Of a DNA stretch of 64,000 bases, positions 21,874-34,723 are shown piece by piece. The translations under genes were made by a program, and so were the position numbers. The notes below the pieces were generated by a model. That model was not told the DNA's origin. It saw only the letters and a list, made by a program, of their open reading frames with translations, and made no database searches. Position 1 is the first letter of the stretch; each line of letters begins with the position of its first letter. Source of the DNA: Plumapathes pennacea (Eukaryota > Cnidaria > Anthozoa > Antipatharia > Myriopathidae); assembly GCA_964036295.1 (NCBI GenBank), contig OZ038472.1, forward strand, positions 14,180,885 to 14,244,884, given 5' to 3'.

Positions 21874-24800
21874 ATGATCATGTTCACGCACCCATGTTTT
21901 AGCGCGGTGAGTGCATTCAACTTTTTGTCAATTTTATTGTATTTTACCTGTGTAAACTGTATGACGACGGCTGGCTTGCGGTCGATTTGATTCGTTTTGA
22001 ATATTGCGGTCCAATTTTACGGCCAACGAGTCGAGTCAGATATGTGGTATAGTACGTGTTGATATGGCCGGGACGGTACTTTGAATACTTGGGCTAACTT
22101 TTCTCCGAAGACATAAAAAATGTAGTCTAAGGAGCTAAAATTGCCTCGAATTGCTGCTGCAGACGAAATCGATCGCTTTCGGGCCATGCTGATACGTTTT
22201 GTTGACCGGTTTTTCGTGAAATAATGATATGGCTGCGCGGAGCGAGCAAATTTTCAGATTTACAATTTCCCCTTTCCGAAATCTGTTTACCTGCACGTAT
22301 ATGAGTCCCGCACATGCATGTTGTTACGTTTACATGTAGAGTGGATTTATGTTCTCGTTTCGAAAGATTTAAAAGTTCAGTTCGATGTGAATCCCGCTTG
22401 TTCAGCATATTTTTGTACATATTAAATGTATTAAGATTTCAAAAATATTTTTATTGCATTTTTACCACAAACTTACCACAACTGTCCAAAGAAGTCACAA
22501 TTTTGAGTTGAATGCTAGCGTTTTGTGGCAATTTATGGTACGTATACTGATGGACACACTCAAAAATGATATCATTTTGTTGTGAACTTAATTTGCATAA
22601 AATGTTCGTGCCCCCATGCACGTTTCGTTGTTGGATAAAAGTTATCATTAGCGTCCTGTCTACATTGTAGAGATCGGCTAGCTCTATTTTGTATATTGTA
22701 TCACAGCACACTGCAATTAATCATCACATCAAGAGGTCTTTTTAAATTGCTGCAATAATATTCTTAGTCTATAAGCTTTGTATTTTATACCTGTATTTTT
22801 AGCATTTTTTACATTGTATTTAGTATTTTAGTATAATTCTAACACTTGTATTTTAGCGTTTTAATGTGTTGTAGTTTTAGCATTTCAATTTATTAGTTGG
22901 ACTAGGGTAGGTTTATTATAATAGTGACCCCAATTAGTTTGTCAAAGCTAAATGATTCAGACACTTAAATAGAGTCATTAATGTTATATTATATTACTTA
23001 CAGGTTTTCACTCTGCTCATCTGCTCCATCAGTATCTTGGCTGGTCCAACTTGTGAACCAAAACATGTTTGTGATCATGACCAAAACACCATGGTATTTA
23101 GAAATTGTTCATTCAGCAACTGTAGGGACTGTCCAACTTGTCACATTGGAATGGGCTTAAAGGAGGAGTGCAATAAAGCTATCTTCATTGGGAGTTCCAT
23201 TGAATGCGTTGACTGTATCAATGGGAAAACCTACAATGATGTTGATGCAGAGCGAATAGTGTCTTGCAAATCCTGTAACTTTGAAGAACACCGAAAAGTG
23301 ATTTACCCTTGTAATAGAACACACAACACAAGATATGCAGATGATTGTGATGCAGGCTACTGGTTTTCCAAGCATCCAACTCTGGGTCCCTGCATTAAAT
23401 GCTCTTGCTGTAACAATGATAAGGATCAGGTGGAGAGGAGGTGCCTTGAAGTTGGTGGAAATGTACCAGTGAATACGTCATGCATATGTCCAGTTGGCAA
23501 TGTGGATTCCACACAGCAAAGCAGGACCAATGACAGGACAGTGTCAACACCTTCAAGTACTAGTACTGAAACAGAACCTGCAGCTCCTAAAGATCCAATT
23601 AATATGAGCAGAAGTATAACGTTGAGTACCTTCGAAATTACAGGATCAAGATCTTCAACAACACATGTGTCAAATTGGAAACTTCTTCTAGCTATAACAA
23701 CCGGTGTTACAATTATAATTATTGCTTTGATTATTGTAAGTATCTGTGTTGTGATCCACTACTGCAAAAAGAAAAATGCAACTGGTGGGAACGGATCTGT
23801 GCAGTCTAATTCAGAAGGTTATCAGCTGACAGGAGGTATGCTTACTTACTTTTATATATTATTTTGTAGTCATTTTTTTTATTAACTGTTCAGACTACAG
23901 TATAGAGAACTGTCTTCATTCATATAACGTCACTTACAAATTCTATATATATTACATATTAAGAGAATTTTTGCTGTAAAGTTGAATAATGATCATGGTA
24001 AAAGGAAACAAATCCTTGTACCAACACAATTTATTTGTGATTGAGAATTTTTTCCCACAACCTTGATGCCAGTATCTTTCACTGTAGCCAAGAGATAATT
24101 CACAAATCTCTCTAAGAAACAGGAGAACAAATATTTCTATCAAACTCTTACTTTGTGATGATGACACACGTGCTATTGCATATTTTGAGCTACAAAAGGC
24201 AACCAAAATCCCTTTAGTTGATAGCCAAATAGTCAAACTAGGAAATTAAAACAAATCACAGAAGAGTGCTTCTTTTTTTGGTACAGAATTTTTGCATGCA
24301 TTGCTTGTATTTATAGTGTAAAAACCTCTTAAATGTTATTTTTAATTTGTAAATTTATTTGGTTTATATTATTTTTTACATGATTTTAAATTTCATTTTT
24401 TACTGTATGTTGAAATTCATTTTTAATATCATTTCTTTATAGATCTCCATTAGCTCAGTCATATGTCAAATTGTTTCTACATGACTTTTATCAATCACTT
24501 TTAAAATACAGACAATCTGATTTTTTTATCTATTTTGAGCACTGTACTACTACAGCTTGGTGCACAGTTTTAGCATGAAACCTGTCCAATATGCTACTGT
24601 ACTCAACTAAAAATTGAACATTGTAATAATTAAATTATTAAAGGCCTCCAAAATAATTGTCACCACAGACTATTCTTTTGACATTTTCACTGTAGACAAT
24701 AGCAGTCATTTAGGGCAACAGAGGGGCTGTATTCACTAAACTTGCATACGAACAAATATGTTTAATAATATTATTATGACTTTTTTTACTCATCATAAGT

Positions 24801-26881
24801 TTGACTTTCACATTCTGCATCTTTAATTGCTGAATTAAGATAGTATGCATAAGTCATACTTAAGGAACATTTTTGTTTGTACATATGCAAATTTGGTGAA
24901 TTACAACCCCTGAGATCTTGAATTAATGTTTAATGCTGATCACTTTGTTGCTTAATTCTTCAGTCACTTTAAATGATGGTAGTATAGAAGCTGATGTTGG
25001 GAGAGGAGTTTGCATGCTATGCTGTCCTTGGAGGGATGCACAGTCTTCTGACAGTGTGGAACAACTTTTGTCAGGTATATACTTTAAGAGCCAAAAGTAC
25101 AGTACAAAAATATATATACTAGCCATATAAAAGAAAGGAATGGGTTAAAACTATATTTTTCTAAAATGTTTATAATAACTTAATATCTCTGATTCATAGG
25201 AAAGCAGCCAAAAATTAACAATGTCCAGCTCCCACAAGTCCCAGGTGAGAAGGCTATGGGTAAATGTTGCACACTCTCTTTGGGTTATCTGCATGAGCTC
25301 CAGAAATTAGTAAAGTCATTGTTCTCTAGCTATTTCTTTGCAGATGGTATGATGGCCATGTTGGCATGAAAATATAATAAACTATGTAAAACTATGTATG
25401 ATTCAAATAGTTTGATGTGCACTAGCTAAGCTATTTCTTTTCATGGCTCAGTACAGATAAGCTTTCATTTAAATGTAAGAAAACAGGTATCAAATGTATC
25501 CTGTTCTAACCAAAGAGAAGGCATTATAGAAGTAGAATACAAGTTGAGGGCAATAATGCAAAATAAGTGCAGGATCAAAATAATATTACTTTGAAGGAAA
25601 CAATCTTTACTCTTTTTATTTATACGAGGGGCATAATAAAAATCTACCACAGACTCGCAGGGAAACCAAAACATTTTTTGGTCAGGCAGGTAAACTCAGT
25701 GCCGGCAAGTACCAGAAATGATGAAACATCTAATAAAAATAAAAATTATAATAATAACAGTAATAGTAATAGAATAATAGAATAATAATCAGAATAATGT
25801 GTGTACAGGTTCGCCATCTCCTTTTTAACACACTGTTTTCAGGTGACACATGGGGTTGTTATATCCAGGCATTAATTTCCTCACCAAAAGTTGTAATAGT
25901 TCATTACTTGTTATATTTATACAACATTGTCCCTTACTTGTAGGCCAATGGACAAATTCAGTTCAGGATAATCAGCAGGGACCAAGAATCCCACAAAATG
26001 TTCCAGGTGAGAAATGTACAAGGCTGATCATGATATGCTGTTGTACAATATACTGTATACACCTATTTGTAGTTATTGAGATTTATTGAGATTAAGAAAT
26101 ATTGCAGTCATCACACCTCAAGCTAAATATTGTGAATTTGCACTCCTGCTTGTGTGGAGTAGTCCCATTAAATTATTGCAGTAGTAGGACAATTAATATC
26201 TTGAACAATGATGACGTACAATGTTACAAATATATAGTATGCTTTAATGAATCATTGTTCACAGCTAATTTTTGCAGAGTGTAAAATAACTTGTATGTGC
26301 ATCAATCTCTGATACTACCCAAGTCTCCCTTTCACAGTGCATAGTTTACATGGATGATTATTGGCTTCCTAAATGCCTTTTATACTGCAACATTATAGTA
26401 CAATGCATTTATATAATATCTGCTGTTGCAGAGTACATTATTTTGTGTGGATTGGAGCATCAGCAATCACAGACTTTAATTCTTTCTAGTTAACCACCAG
26501 TGGACACTGTATTTATAAACTACTATATGAGCTGCCGAAGCTAAAGCTTGGTTTTCCTTTGTGTTCACAGACTGCAAAGTGTCGGAAATGCCATTTTGTT
26601 TAAAATCCTACTTATCCTTGGAACTGGATCTAAAAGGATCTTACACGGCAAACTGGCGCGATGTTGGGAAATCATTAAAACTCACCAAGGAGCAGTTGAA
26701 AGGACTAGAAATTGTTTGCCAAACACCAGGTGACAGTCCTACAGAGTCCCTGTTTGCAATACTTGAGAGCCAGGGAAGTGATGAGCCATCTGTAAAGGAC
26801 CTGGTAATGGTATTGATAGAGAATGGGCGTAGTGACATCATTGAGAACTGGGACTGGGAAGTCAACAAGAGAAAGACATAA
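21874..26881 (+). CDS. TNF receptor family protein with C-terminal death domain
   Basis: Exons: 21874-21906, 23004-23835, 24964-25074, 25200-25244, 25944-26006 and 26571-26881, giving 464 residues. The start is set by a TGA directly before ATG 21874. Intron 1 is phase 0 and splits the signal peptide (MIMFTHPCFSA joined to VFTLLICSISILAG); the rest are phase 1. Cysteine-rich TNFR modules (CRDCPTC, CVDCINGKTYND, CKSCN, CIKCSCC) fill residues about 27-170, with likely N-glycosylation sites (NCS, NRT, NTS). A Ser/Thr-rich stalk leads to a membrane segment (ITTGVTIIIIALIIVSICV) and then CKKKN. Three small linker exons follow; the last two end LPQVPG and IPQNVPG. The final exon is a death domain (NWRDVGKSL, SPTESLFAILE, SVKDLVMVLI) ending in basic residues. 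It is paralogous to the receptor at 10300 with the same exon plan. A role in death or NF-kB signalling is inferred from the family. Confidence 0.88.
21907..23003 (+). other. First intron of the receptor at 21874
   Basis: Donor GCG|GTGAGT, acceptor TTACTTACAG|GTT. AT-rich. No other exon supported; the minus-strand frames at 22127-22711 lack recognisable content. Confidence 0.55.
24723..24910. mobile_element. MITE-like element in the receptor intron
   Basis: It begins GGGGCTGTATTCACTAAAC with TTGCATACGAAC, and ends GTACATATGCAAATTTGG with TGAATTACAACCCC, roughly inverted. A better-preserved relative lies at 48202-48357. Confidence 0.55.
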
Positions 26882-28106
26882 CAAGACGAAATGAGGTGTG
26901 ATTTTTTTTCCTGTAAGCTAACATTTTGGTTGAGTGCATGTTCATTGTAGTCTAGGATGAAAAAGATTCTGTATGGATAGTTACACGCTGTGATGTATGA
27001 TAGCCTTCATTTAGATGTGTTTTTGTGTTGTTTTGTTTGTTGTTGATTTGTTTTGTTCTTTTTTCACAATTAAAACTTTGCAGAGAAATGTCATTTTAAA
27101 GCCTCTGACTTTAAGTACTTTATTGGAAATCAGTCTATTTTTGAATTTATTATTATGAAGTTTTGCATTGCACTGTCAGTAATTCTTATTCCAATGTCTA
27201 TAAGTCTAATCCCCAGTTGTGTATTTTTAGGATCTCTTTGAATTTATACATTTCTAAAAAATTTGAAAATGTAAGAAAATGATTTTAACCATTAACCATT
27301 TTCACTGCTTGTGTGAGCAGTTTCTGATTGGCTGAGAATGCTGCCACAACACAATATTTTATTATTTTATAGGATCATAATAATTTGTGTGCTAGTTATT
27401 TATTAGAGATCATCTTTAAACAATCAGTCTTGGAGTTTCACCTCCATATGTTTAGACTGACAAGGAATATCAATTGTGCCAAATTTGCTTAGTGACAGAG
27501 TGCTGAGTTGGCACATATTTCTATATTTGTATTGTGACTCTAAATATAGGCTCAGGGATGTTCGTAATATGAACTGTTATTCAAGTGTTACAACAAGTGA
27601 CAATACTTCAGTGGTGGCTGAAGATTGCTATACTATAATTTGAAATTTGTAAATCAATAAAGCAACTTGATTTAAAAGAGAGAATGAAAGTGAACATTGG
27701 GAAGTGAATACAAGTGCAAACTTTTTTTTTTTTGCTTTTACATGGAGACAACCATGCTTTCATGACCTGAGCTCACATGGCTTAAAGGAATGGCACAATA
27801 TTGTGATCACAGCTTCTTAATATGAGGAACTTTTCATTGCTTTTAAAGTGAAAGAATTATCTGATTTTATACTTATGTCTAATCCTAAATTATCAATAAT
27901 TTATTGTAAGGTCAGCATGAGACAGTAGAACAATTATTGTTCTACTGTCTCAGTTCTCTGAGGCAGCAATTATTCATTTATTATGCTCTTTTTCAATCCA
28001 ACCATTTTTTTGCAACTGTTTTCACTTCCTATTTACTTTCAATATTGATATATGATTTAAAATCCAATCCCGTATTTGTTGCAGTTTCAGCCTTCAGACG
28101 TATGTC
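26882..28106 (+). other. 3' flank of the receptor at 21874
   Basis: No gene. The first part resembles the flank of the receptor at 10300. The part from about 27690 (ACATTGGGAAGTGAA) resembles 35840-36230, showing a further duplication. Confidence 0.55.
27656..27661 (+). promoter_or_regulatory. Candidate poly(A) signal of the receptor at 21874
   Basis: AATAAA in the 3' flank, about 775 bases after the stop codon. No transcript evidence. Confidence 0.3.
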
Positions 28107-28590
28107 ATGGTAATTAACCTCCAACTCCAAGATATTTATAAAGCCTGGTTTTATATTTTGTTTCATAAAAGTTCTCTGAGATACCCATTTTAGTCTAAAG
28201 AAAGAGAGAGAGAGCATGAAATTAAATTCAGTATTAAATTAACCCAAACAAAAAGAAAGGTTTTTTTTTTTTGGTGATTCAGATAGCACTTTTTTTTAAC
28301 CAGGTAATGTTAAATTTTATCCTTGTGTGGAGGAATACTACCATGTTTTATACTTCAATAATAATTGGTAAGTCATTGGTTATTTTATGAACATTTTAAA
28401 ATTCTATTTTAATGCAAGTAGGAAACAGAAAATTTGACGAGAACTTAGAAATGATAGAGCATTGAAAATATAGCTTGCTTGGCGTATTTTTGGGACATAG
28501 CACTTGCTGGCAGCTAGTATTTTTGTGTGACTCAGTTCTTAGAAAATATGGCTTGACCAGCTGTACAGTATGATAGTGTTGAAATTTTGT
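28107..28590. repeat. Copy 2 of the triplicated receptor 3'-flank segment
   Basis: It matches 15201-15660 and 36235-36655 in order and orientation, including GTCATGGTAATTAACCTCC, TTTGTTTCATAAAAGTTC and AGAGAGAGAGAGCATGAAAT. Confidence 0.7.
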
Positions 28591-28699
28591 AATATATGAA
28601 AAGAGTGTGATCGATGTATTGTAGTGTTTGGCTACACACCTCGATATATATTTGGGACTTACTTGAGTCCATAAATATTTTATTAAATGGGATGATACT

Positions 28700-31200
28700 A
28701 GCTATGTATGCTTTGATTGGCTAAAAAAAAACATAAGTACAAAGACATGCATGGTTTCTAAAGCCGTTTGTGAATTGTTTAGTTAGTATTTTTATATTAT
28801 CAATATGACATGGTTGCAGTTTCCATGTTTGTATTGTTGTATAAACACTTGGTGATGTTGTGAAAACACGAAAAAAATTCAAAATCTCAATTCGGTTCAT
28901 GATTTTGAAGTTTGTCTTGTGTTCTCACAACACCCCACATGCCTATATAAAAGTACAAAGACATGGAAACACATCTTAATGTATTGCTTAAATACAGTTT
29001 TTGTCATACATGTCATTATTCTAGCAAGAATATTATATAGATATACAATGTAATATCATTATTTTAATTTGCCTTTATTGTTCACACTGCTAGATCATTT
29101 TACTTGTGGATTGAATATTTACTGTAAAGCAGAAAAATGTAGTTTATAGGGGACTAGATTTTATCCCAGTATGTTTTCACATTGTCTTTGGCCATCTTGA
29201 TTATGTGAAATAAATGTCCCTTAAAATATAGAATAGTATTATAGTATTTAACATTGTGAAGTGTGATACATGATTATGTATTTTATAAGAATAAAGTGTA
29301 CAATACTCTATGGCATTGTTTATATAACTTATGTTTAATTTTTTTGTTACGTGCAAGGATTCAAATAATTTATTCTCTGTCTCACTCGATAAAAAGGAAT
29401 ATATCATTGCACACCATTCCATCAAGGGTCTGGTGTCAAATACTGAACTCAGAGCCCCATTGTTACAGTAATTAATGTTCGAAGTCTCGCATTTAGGCTG
29501 TGTTGTTTACACAGATGTGTTTTTTGTTATAATAACACATCGAATTTGATCAAATTTTGTGCATTTGCGGCCATACAGCCCCGCCACCAAAATGCATGGC
29601 TGGCATCCCACTTAAAGCCTTTGTTATCTTCCAAAACTCCACTTTCAGTCAGGTTAATAAAAAAAAAAAAAAAAAAAAAAAAAAAACTAAAGGTACAGCA
29701 AACAATCTTAAGTACAAAACACTCACAATTTGAAGTTCATTAATTTTTTAATTACTGACCCTTTGCACCACCTACTTTGGTGCTTAATTGCACCAAAGGT
29801 GAAAATTATGAACAAAGCTTGTGCTGTTTGAGAGAGCAGCGTTTCTTCGCCGAGGAGGTAGAGGCGATCATAGCTTTGCCTATAAATGTACGGAAAATAA
29901 AATTGTATTCAGGAAACAGCCAGAACCCCCCTCCCCTGGGGGGGATTCCCATATAATAAAAGACGGGATGCTCGTCATACCTCTTAGGGGTCAAAATGGC
30001 GGGTTTAGCCCGGGGCACTCATTATAATTTTGGGTGGGGGTGTGCCGCCCGGTCCTGAAAACCCTTACCCTATTTCAGACCAAAATACCTGATTTCAGAC
30101 CTGACTCCAAAAATGTATACCCTATTTCAGACCTTTGCTTAGAGATTTTTTGTTCTTTTGCAACAATTTCCACCCTGTTTTCTTCCATTTGCTGTGCTAT
30201 GTCCGCAGCGACATATTTCTGTTAAAATCATACCAAAGAGACAAAATAGATACCCTATTTCAGACCAAAAAGGCAAAATTGATACCCTATTTCAGACTAA
30301 AAATGCTTGAAAACGATACCCTTTGGGGCGGCACATACCTATATGGCTTATATATGGGAGTACCCCCCCCCCCCCCGGGGATTTGGGTACCGCTGATGGT
30401 GCTCAACATCATCAAACGCTGACATTGGCGTCCCCGCCAATTTAATGTAAGAGTCCACCCCCCCCCACCCCCCCCCACCCCCCCCCCCCGGGCAGAACCC
30501 AGGAATGCAAAATGCGTTTGTCAGTTGTTGCAGAATTTTCCCTTACCCCTCCACCCCCCGCCCAGCTTTTGCCTCGCCTCATTCTTACTCGTGGGGGAGA
30601 ACTGCATCATGGGTAATCAGTGTGCATCTTGGGTAATCAGAGGGAGTTTTGACGCGAGTTCGTTGAACAACGGACTGAACAACGTTGTCTCTGTTATTCA
30701 CAAGAATTTCACGCTTCCCCAAGTTCGGAATGGCTTACAGTAGGAAAGAAACCTTCACACTCCACTCAGAAACTCAGAGGAAACGTCGATCGCCAAACGC
30801 TTTTGCCCTCCGGACTCCTCTCAGCAAGGTCATCCACCTCGCTCGCAACTGAAGAACACTACAGCCCAAGGCGGCCCGAAGCGTCCGGCTCCACACCTAA
30901 AACGAAGCTCCTTTGCACAGGTGATTTAGTTTTGAATTCTGTCGTTATTGTTTGTCGCTTCTCCCCGTTTCTTTGATCTATTTCATCTCGCCTTCTCGGG
31001 CCATGTGCGAGCTCAAGTTTCCTTCCCGCGTCTTTTATGCAAAACGCATTTCTGTCACCTTTTGATCACGCCCTCGTGTTAAATTGTTTGGCCTTCACTC
31101 GTTTCTTCCATGTCGCATATCCCTTCGCTGCACTCTCATGTTATTTCCTGCGTTTTTAGTTTTTCATGAACTGGTCCACTTTATTTTCTCCATATATTTT
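28700..31200. repeat. Segmental duplication, copy 1
   Basis: It is collinear with 61335-64000, where copy 2 runs off the window. Shared landmarks: CACAACACCCCACATGCC (28927/61506), GGAATATATCATTGCACACC (29396/61971, one base differing), the TTTGGTGCTTAATTGCACC stretch (29777/62369), the CCCTATTTCAGACC element, and GGGGGAGAACTGCATCATGG (30593/63391). No gene is supported in either copy; frames such as 30525-30743 occur in both only because the DNA is duplicated. Confidence 0.8.
29930..30385. mobile_element. Element with inverted TATATGGGAGTACCCCC ends and CCCTATTTCAGACC units
   Basis: The left end reads GGGGGATTCCCATATAATAA and the right end TTATATATGGGAGTACCCCC. Inside are several imperfect CCCTATTTCAGACC units. 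Another copy lies at about 62525-63045. No coding capacity, so it is probably a non-autonomous DNA element. Confidence 0.65.
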
Positions 31201-32802
31201 GTTTCCTTTTACCTTTCGCAATGCATGCTTTTTGCATACTCTCTGCTTGCACAACTTCCCCTGTTTTATGGTCGCTTCGTAGCATTAGTTTGTATCATTT
31301 CGTTTTTCCCTTCATACCACCAATCTTCTATTAAATATTTTTTCCCCTGCTTTTCTTGTTTTGTTGCTCTCCGTGAGTCACTTGCATTTTTTTCTTCTCC
31401 TGTATTTTCACTTCCGTTCCTGGGACCAATTCAATAAACATTTACACTTGTACAACTTTACAAATTTGACCATTATTCAAACACCACAAAATGGACTCTT
31501 ATCAAGCAAAAGTCTGCAAAATATTACAGACACCGGTCTCACATCCAACTTGTAAAATACACTTATAAATGCTTTATTGAATTGGCCCCTGGTAACTTTA
31601 CTCTGTTTCACCTCCTGGTTTTTCTATCTTATTCGTTAACCTATTTATATAGTTATTTATTTTTGATGCTTGCCTTACATTTTTGTTGTTCTATTGCTAT
31701 CTGTGTGTATGTTGGTTTTGCACCCTAATAGATGACTTTCATAACAAAGCACTTTATTTACATATGTTTAGAGGGTTAACTTAGGGAAGAAATCTTCGAT
31801 CACACAGGAAAGGGCATGCTTTAAATAACAACTCTGTGTAATTCGAACGGTGTATCTTAAATTGAAGCGAAGATATTCGAATATAAAGTGTAGTAACTGC
31901 ATTAAAATGAGAGCAGTAAGGCCAGATTGACTTTCTCCATACAAATCTATACAAACTGAAACAGTTGTAACTCAGCAGAGTCTCACAACAAGATGCTGAA
32001 ATTTCTCAAGATCACTAATTTTGGTATGCACTTCCAAGTGATAACCATATTTTTTTCACTTGTGCAGCAATATTAAAAAAGAGGCCATGCTTTTATGAAA
32101 GAGATGTGTTGGGGCTTTTATGTTCCCGATCCAGCCCAACACTGGGCAAGCAGTTTCCTTGCGATTCACTGCAGTGGAAGTTCGAACTCCTTAAATTCAA
32201 AAATGTGCGTTTCTTTATAATTTTGTGATACAGTGCTTTTTTTTTTTTCTGCTAATTGGAAATGTTTTCCAATTCAGGTGAACTATTTGATAAACTTGTT
32301 TATGTGTAGGTTCTAAATATACTGTAGCATGATGTGCATAAAAGGTATTTTTATCTCTTCAGAGTTGAGGTCACCTAATTAGCATCTTTCTTTTCACTGT
32401 CAATGGGCTTTATCATAGACAGCAAAAAGATACGTAATGTAGTTCTCCCCTATTATATTCTATTTTTGTAAGTACCCATGCTCAATTTTCATCCATTACA
32501 ATATTATTTTATACCGTTTTCTTACCCCAAGTTTCCTGTTCTCCCAACTATAGTCAGATGTTCTCCTCCAGCTGCTGCAGACTGTTCCAGGCTGACTTCC
32601 TCCAGACTGTTGTGGACAGACTCTTCTGGGCTGACTTCCTGCAGACCATTGTGGACATTCCTCCAGCATGCTGTTCCAGGCTCCATTCCAATATCATCAT
32701 CCATTGTTCTCTTCCTAACTATAATGTCCCCTCAAGTCCCTCGTCCCCTGTATGATCATTGTGTGCCTTCCATCAACCTGATGATGACCATCATTCAACT
32801 CT
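31201..32802. other. No gene seen
   Basis: T-rich then AT-rich sequence. Short frames at 31084-31437 and 32478-32807 have no recognisable domain or splice context. Confidence 0.4.
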
Positions 32803-33382
32803 GCTGAAGGAGGAAGGGTGCAGATGAATGTTAGCAAAGGGATAGGCAGGAAGAGGTTTGAAACAGGACTCTAAGGAGACCGTGGGCGCATTGTTTTCCC
32901 TCTGGTGAGTTGTAGGAGTTAGGTGGGAGAGTTAGGACTAGAATGGGGAGAATTGGCCAAAGCAGTGGTACGCATTTCAATCCTCAAAATGAGAAGAATG
33001 GGCAGGTGACTCGAGACTGGTCGGCTTACAGGCAACATAGACCTCAACGACATTGATGGCACCTCTGTACGGGGGGGTCTCTGCCGCCAAGTCGCATTTG
33101 CATGTACTCCGGATGGAGGGTGCCATCCTCTACAAAGGACTACTTGCAGCTCCAGATCTCGTCGCCGAGGGGTGGTCCACCCATTTAACTTGTCGAGAGG
33201 GTTGTTATGCGTACCACTGCTTTGGCCAATTCTCCCCATTCTAGCCCTAACTTTCTCATCTTACTCCTACAACTCATCAGAGGGGAGGCAATGCACCCAC
33301 GGCCCCCTCAGGGCCCTGTTTTGACTCTCTTCCTGTCTATCTCCTCGCTGATATTCATCTGCATTCTTCCTCCTTCAGTGGG
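32803..33382. repeat. Long inverted repeat of about 0.58 kb
   Basis: The left arm (about 32803-32975) starts GCTGAAGGAGGAAGGGTGCA and contains GGCCAAAGCAGTGGTACGCA. The right arm (about 33205-33382) contains TGCGTACCACTGCTTTGGCC and ends GCATTCTTCCTCCTTCAG. The arms are imperfect but clearly inverse over their full length. It is probably a foldback or MITE-like element; the frames inside are artefacts. Confidence 0.8.
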
Positions 33383-33549
33383 GTTGGCTGTTGGTCGGAG
33401 GGTAGGTGGATAGGGACTGGATTGTACAGGTGATTTGGGAGGGATGGGATTTGAGGGGAGGGGTGGGAGAGGGGGCCTGGGATGACCGTGAACGTGGTTG
33501 TGCAACCGTTACCTCCCTTGGTGTACTTCCACCATCCCAGGCCCCCTCC

Positions 33550-34030
33550 CCCGATAGGATGCCCCATTTCTAACCCATAACCCATAACCATAACCCTAAG
33601 TAACTGTAACGCTGACCCTAACACTACTTGACCCTAACCATGGCGCCATAACCTAACCCAACACACCCAATGAATAAAACTTATTTATTTTATTTTATTT
33701 ATTTATTTATTTATTTTATTCTTTAATGTATGAATAAAAGAATAAAGAATAACAAGTAAAGAAATGAACAAAAGAATAAACGATAAAATGAACAAAAGAA
33801 TAAATAAATGATTAAATAATGTATAAGTGAATGAATTAATTTATTCAAATCCAAATTTCAAATTACCATACACCCATAATTCCATTGGGCCAGTCAGAAT
33901 TGATTCATTCATGCATGCATTTATTTAATTATTCATTTATTCATATAATGAATAAATGAATTGATTAATTATTCATATAATGAATAAATTAATTACTAAA
34001 TTAAATAAATTGAAGGAATGAATAAATAAG
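33550..34030. repeat. Telomere-like and AT-rich simple sequence
   Basis: Degenerate CCATAACCC and CCCTAA units at about 33570-33660 are followed by TTTATTTATT and AATGAATAAA runs. Low complexity with no gene. Confidence 0.7.
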
Positions 34031-34189
34031 GGACAAGTTCCCAAAAGAGAGAATTTCTATTTAAACAGAGATGCTGTTGAAAGTTGTGTTGGCCTTGCCC
34101 TTCAGATGATGGTTAAAGGATAGGAACTGATGCAAGGAAGGTAAGTCTAAATTTCAAACTACCATACACAAAAAATTAGTGGCATGACC

Positions 34190-34460
34190 CAAGAGGCCAT
34201 ATAGGTATGTGCCACCCCAAAGGGTATCATTTTCAACATTTTAATCTGAAATAGGGTATCGATTTCAATCTTTGTTCTGGAATAGGGTCAGAGATTTTGA
34301 TTGTTCTGAAATAGGGTTGAAACTTGCACATTTTGGTCTGAAATTGGTCAAACTTTGTCTGAAATAAGGTAAGGGTAATCAGTCCAGGCGGCACACTCTG
34401 ACCTAAAATTTTGAGGAGTAACCCTCCGGGAGAGGGGGGGGGGGGGGGGGGGGAGGGTGG
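34190..34460 (-). repeat. Inverted copy of the CCCTATTTCAGACC repeat with a G run
   Basis: It contains GGTCTGAAAT and several GAAATAGGGT units, the reverse complement of the family at 1770, 29930 and 62525. A G run lies at about 34434-34453. Confidence 0.7.
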
Positions 34461-34645
34461 TTTGTGAAATAAGTCACTTTCAGAGTTGGCCCATTTGCTG
34501 AGGAGTGTAATGGATCTCTGATAGGTTTTTAATGCATGCTGAGAAGGCTGGTACCTATGGAGCTCTTAAATTTTTGTTGAGGTATTTGCAAATACCTCGC
34601 ATAGTTATAAAATCTACTTGACTAGTCCATTATTTTATTCCACAG

Positions 34646-34723
34646 GCTTCAGAGTTTTTCAAACAGTTGCTTCTTGAGCACAAGGCTTCAGTGACTTCCT
34701 ACTTTCCTGGAGTTTTGTATCCG
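34646..34723 (+). other. Possible orphan exon
   Basis: A 78-base open segment has a good acceptor (TTTTATTCCACAG) and donor (CCG|GTAGGT), phase 0 at both ends. It encodes ASEFFKQLLLEHKASVTSYF and six more residues. I find no partner exon in phase nearby. It may be the relic of a lost gene or chance. Confidence 0.25.

Noticed and set aside
30525-30743. Frame conserved with 63269-63541
   Set aside because: Both lie in the segmental duplication, so similarity reflects DNA duplication; no start context, domain or splice partners.
33570-33660. CCCTAA-like units as a telomere
   Set aside because: Too short and degenerate, with gene-bearing sequence on both sides. At most an interstitial relic or simple sequence.
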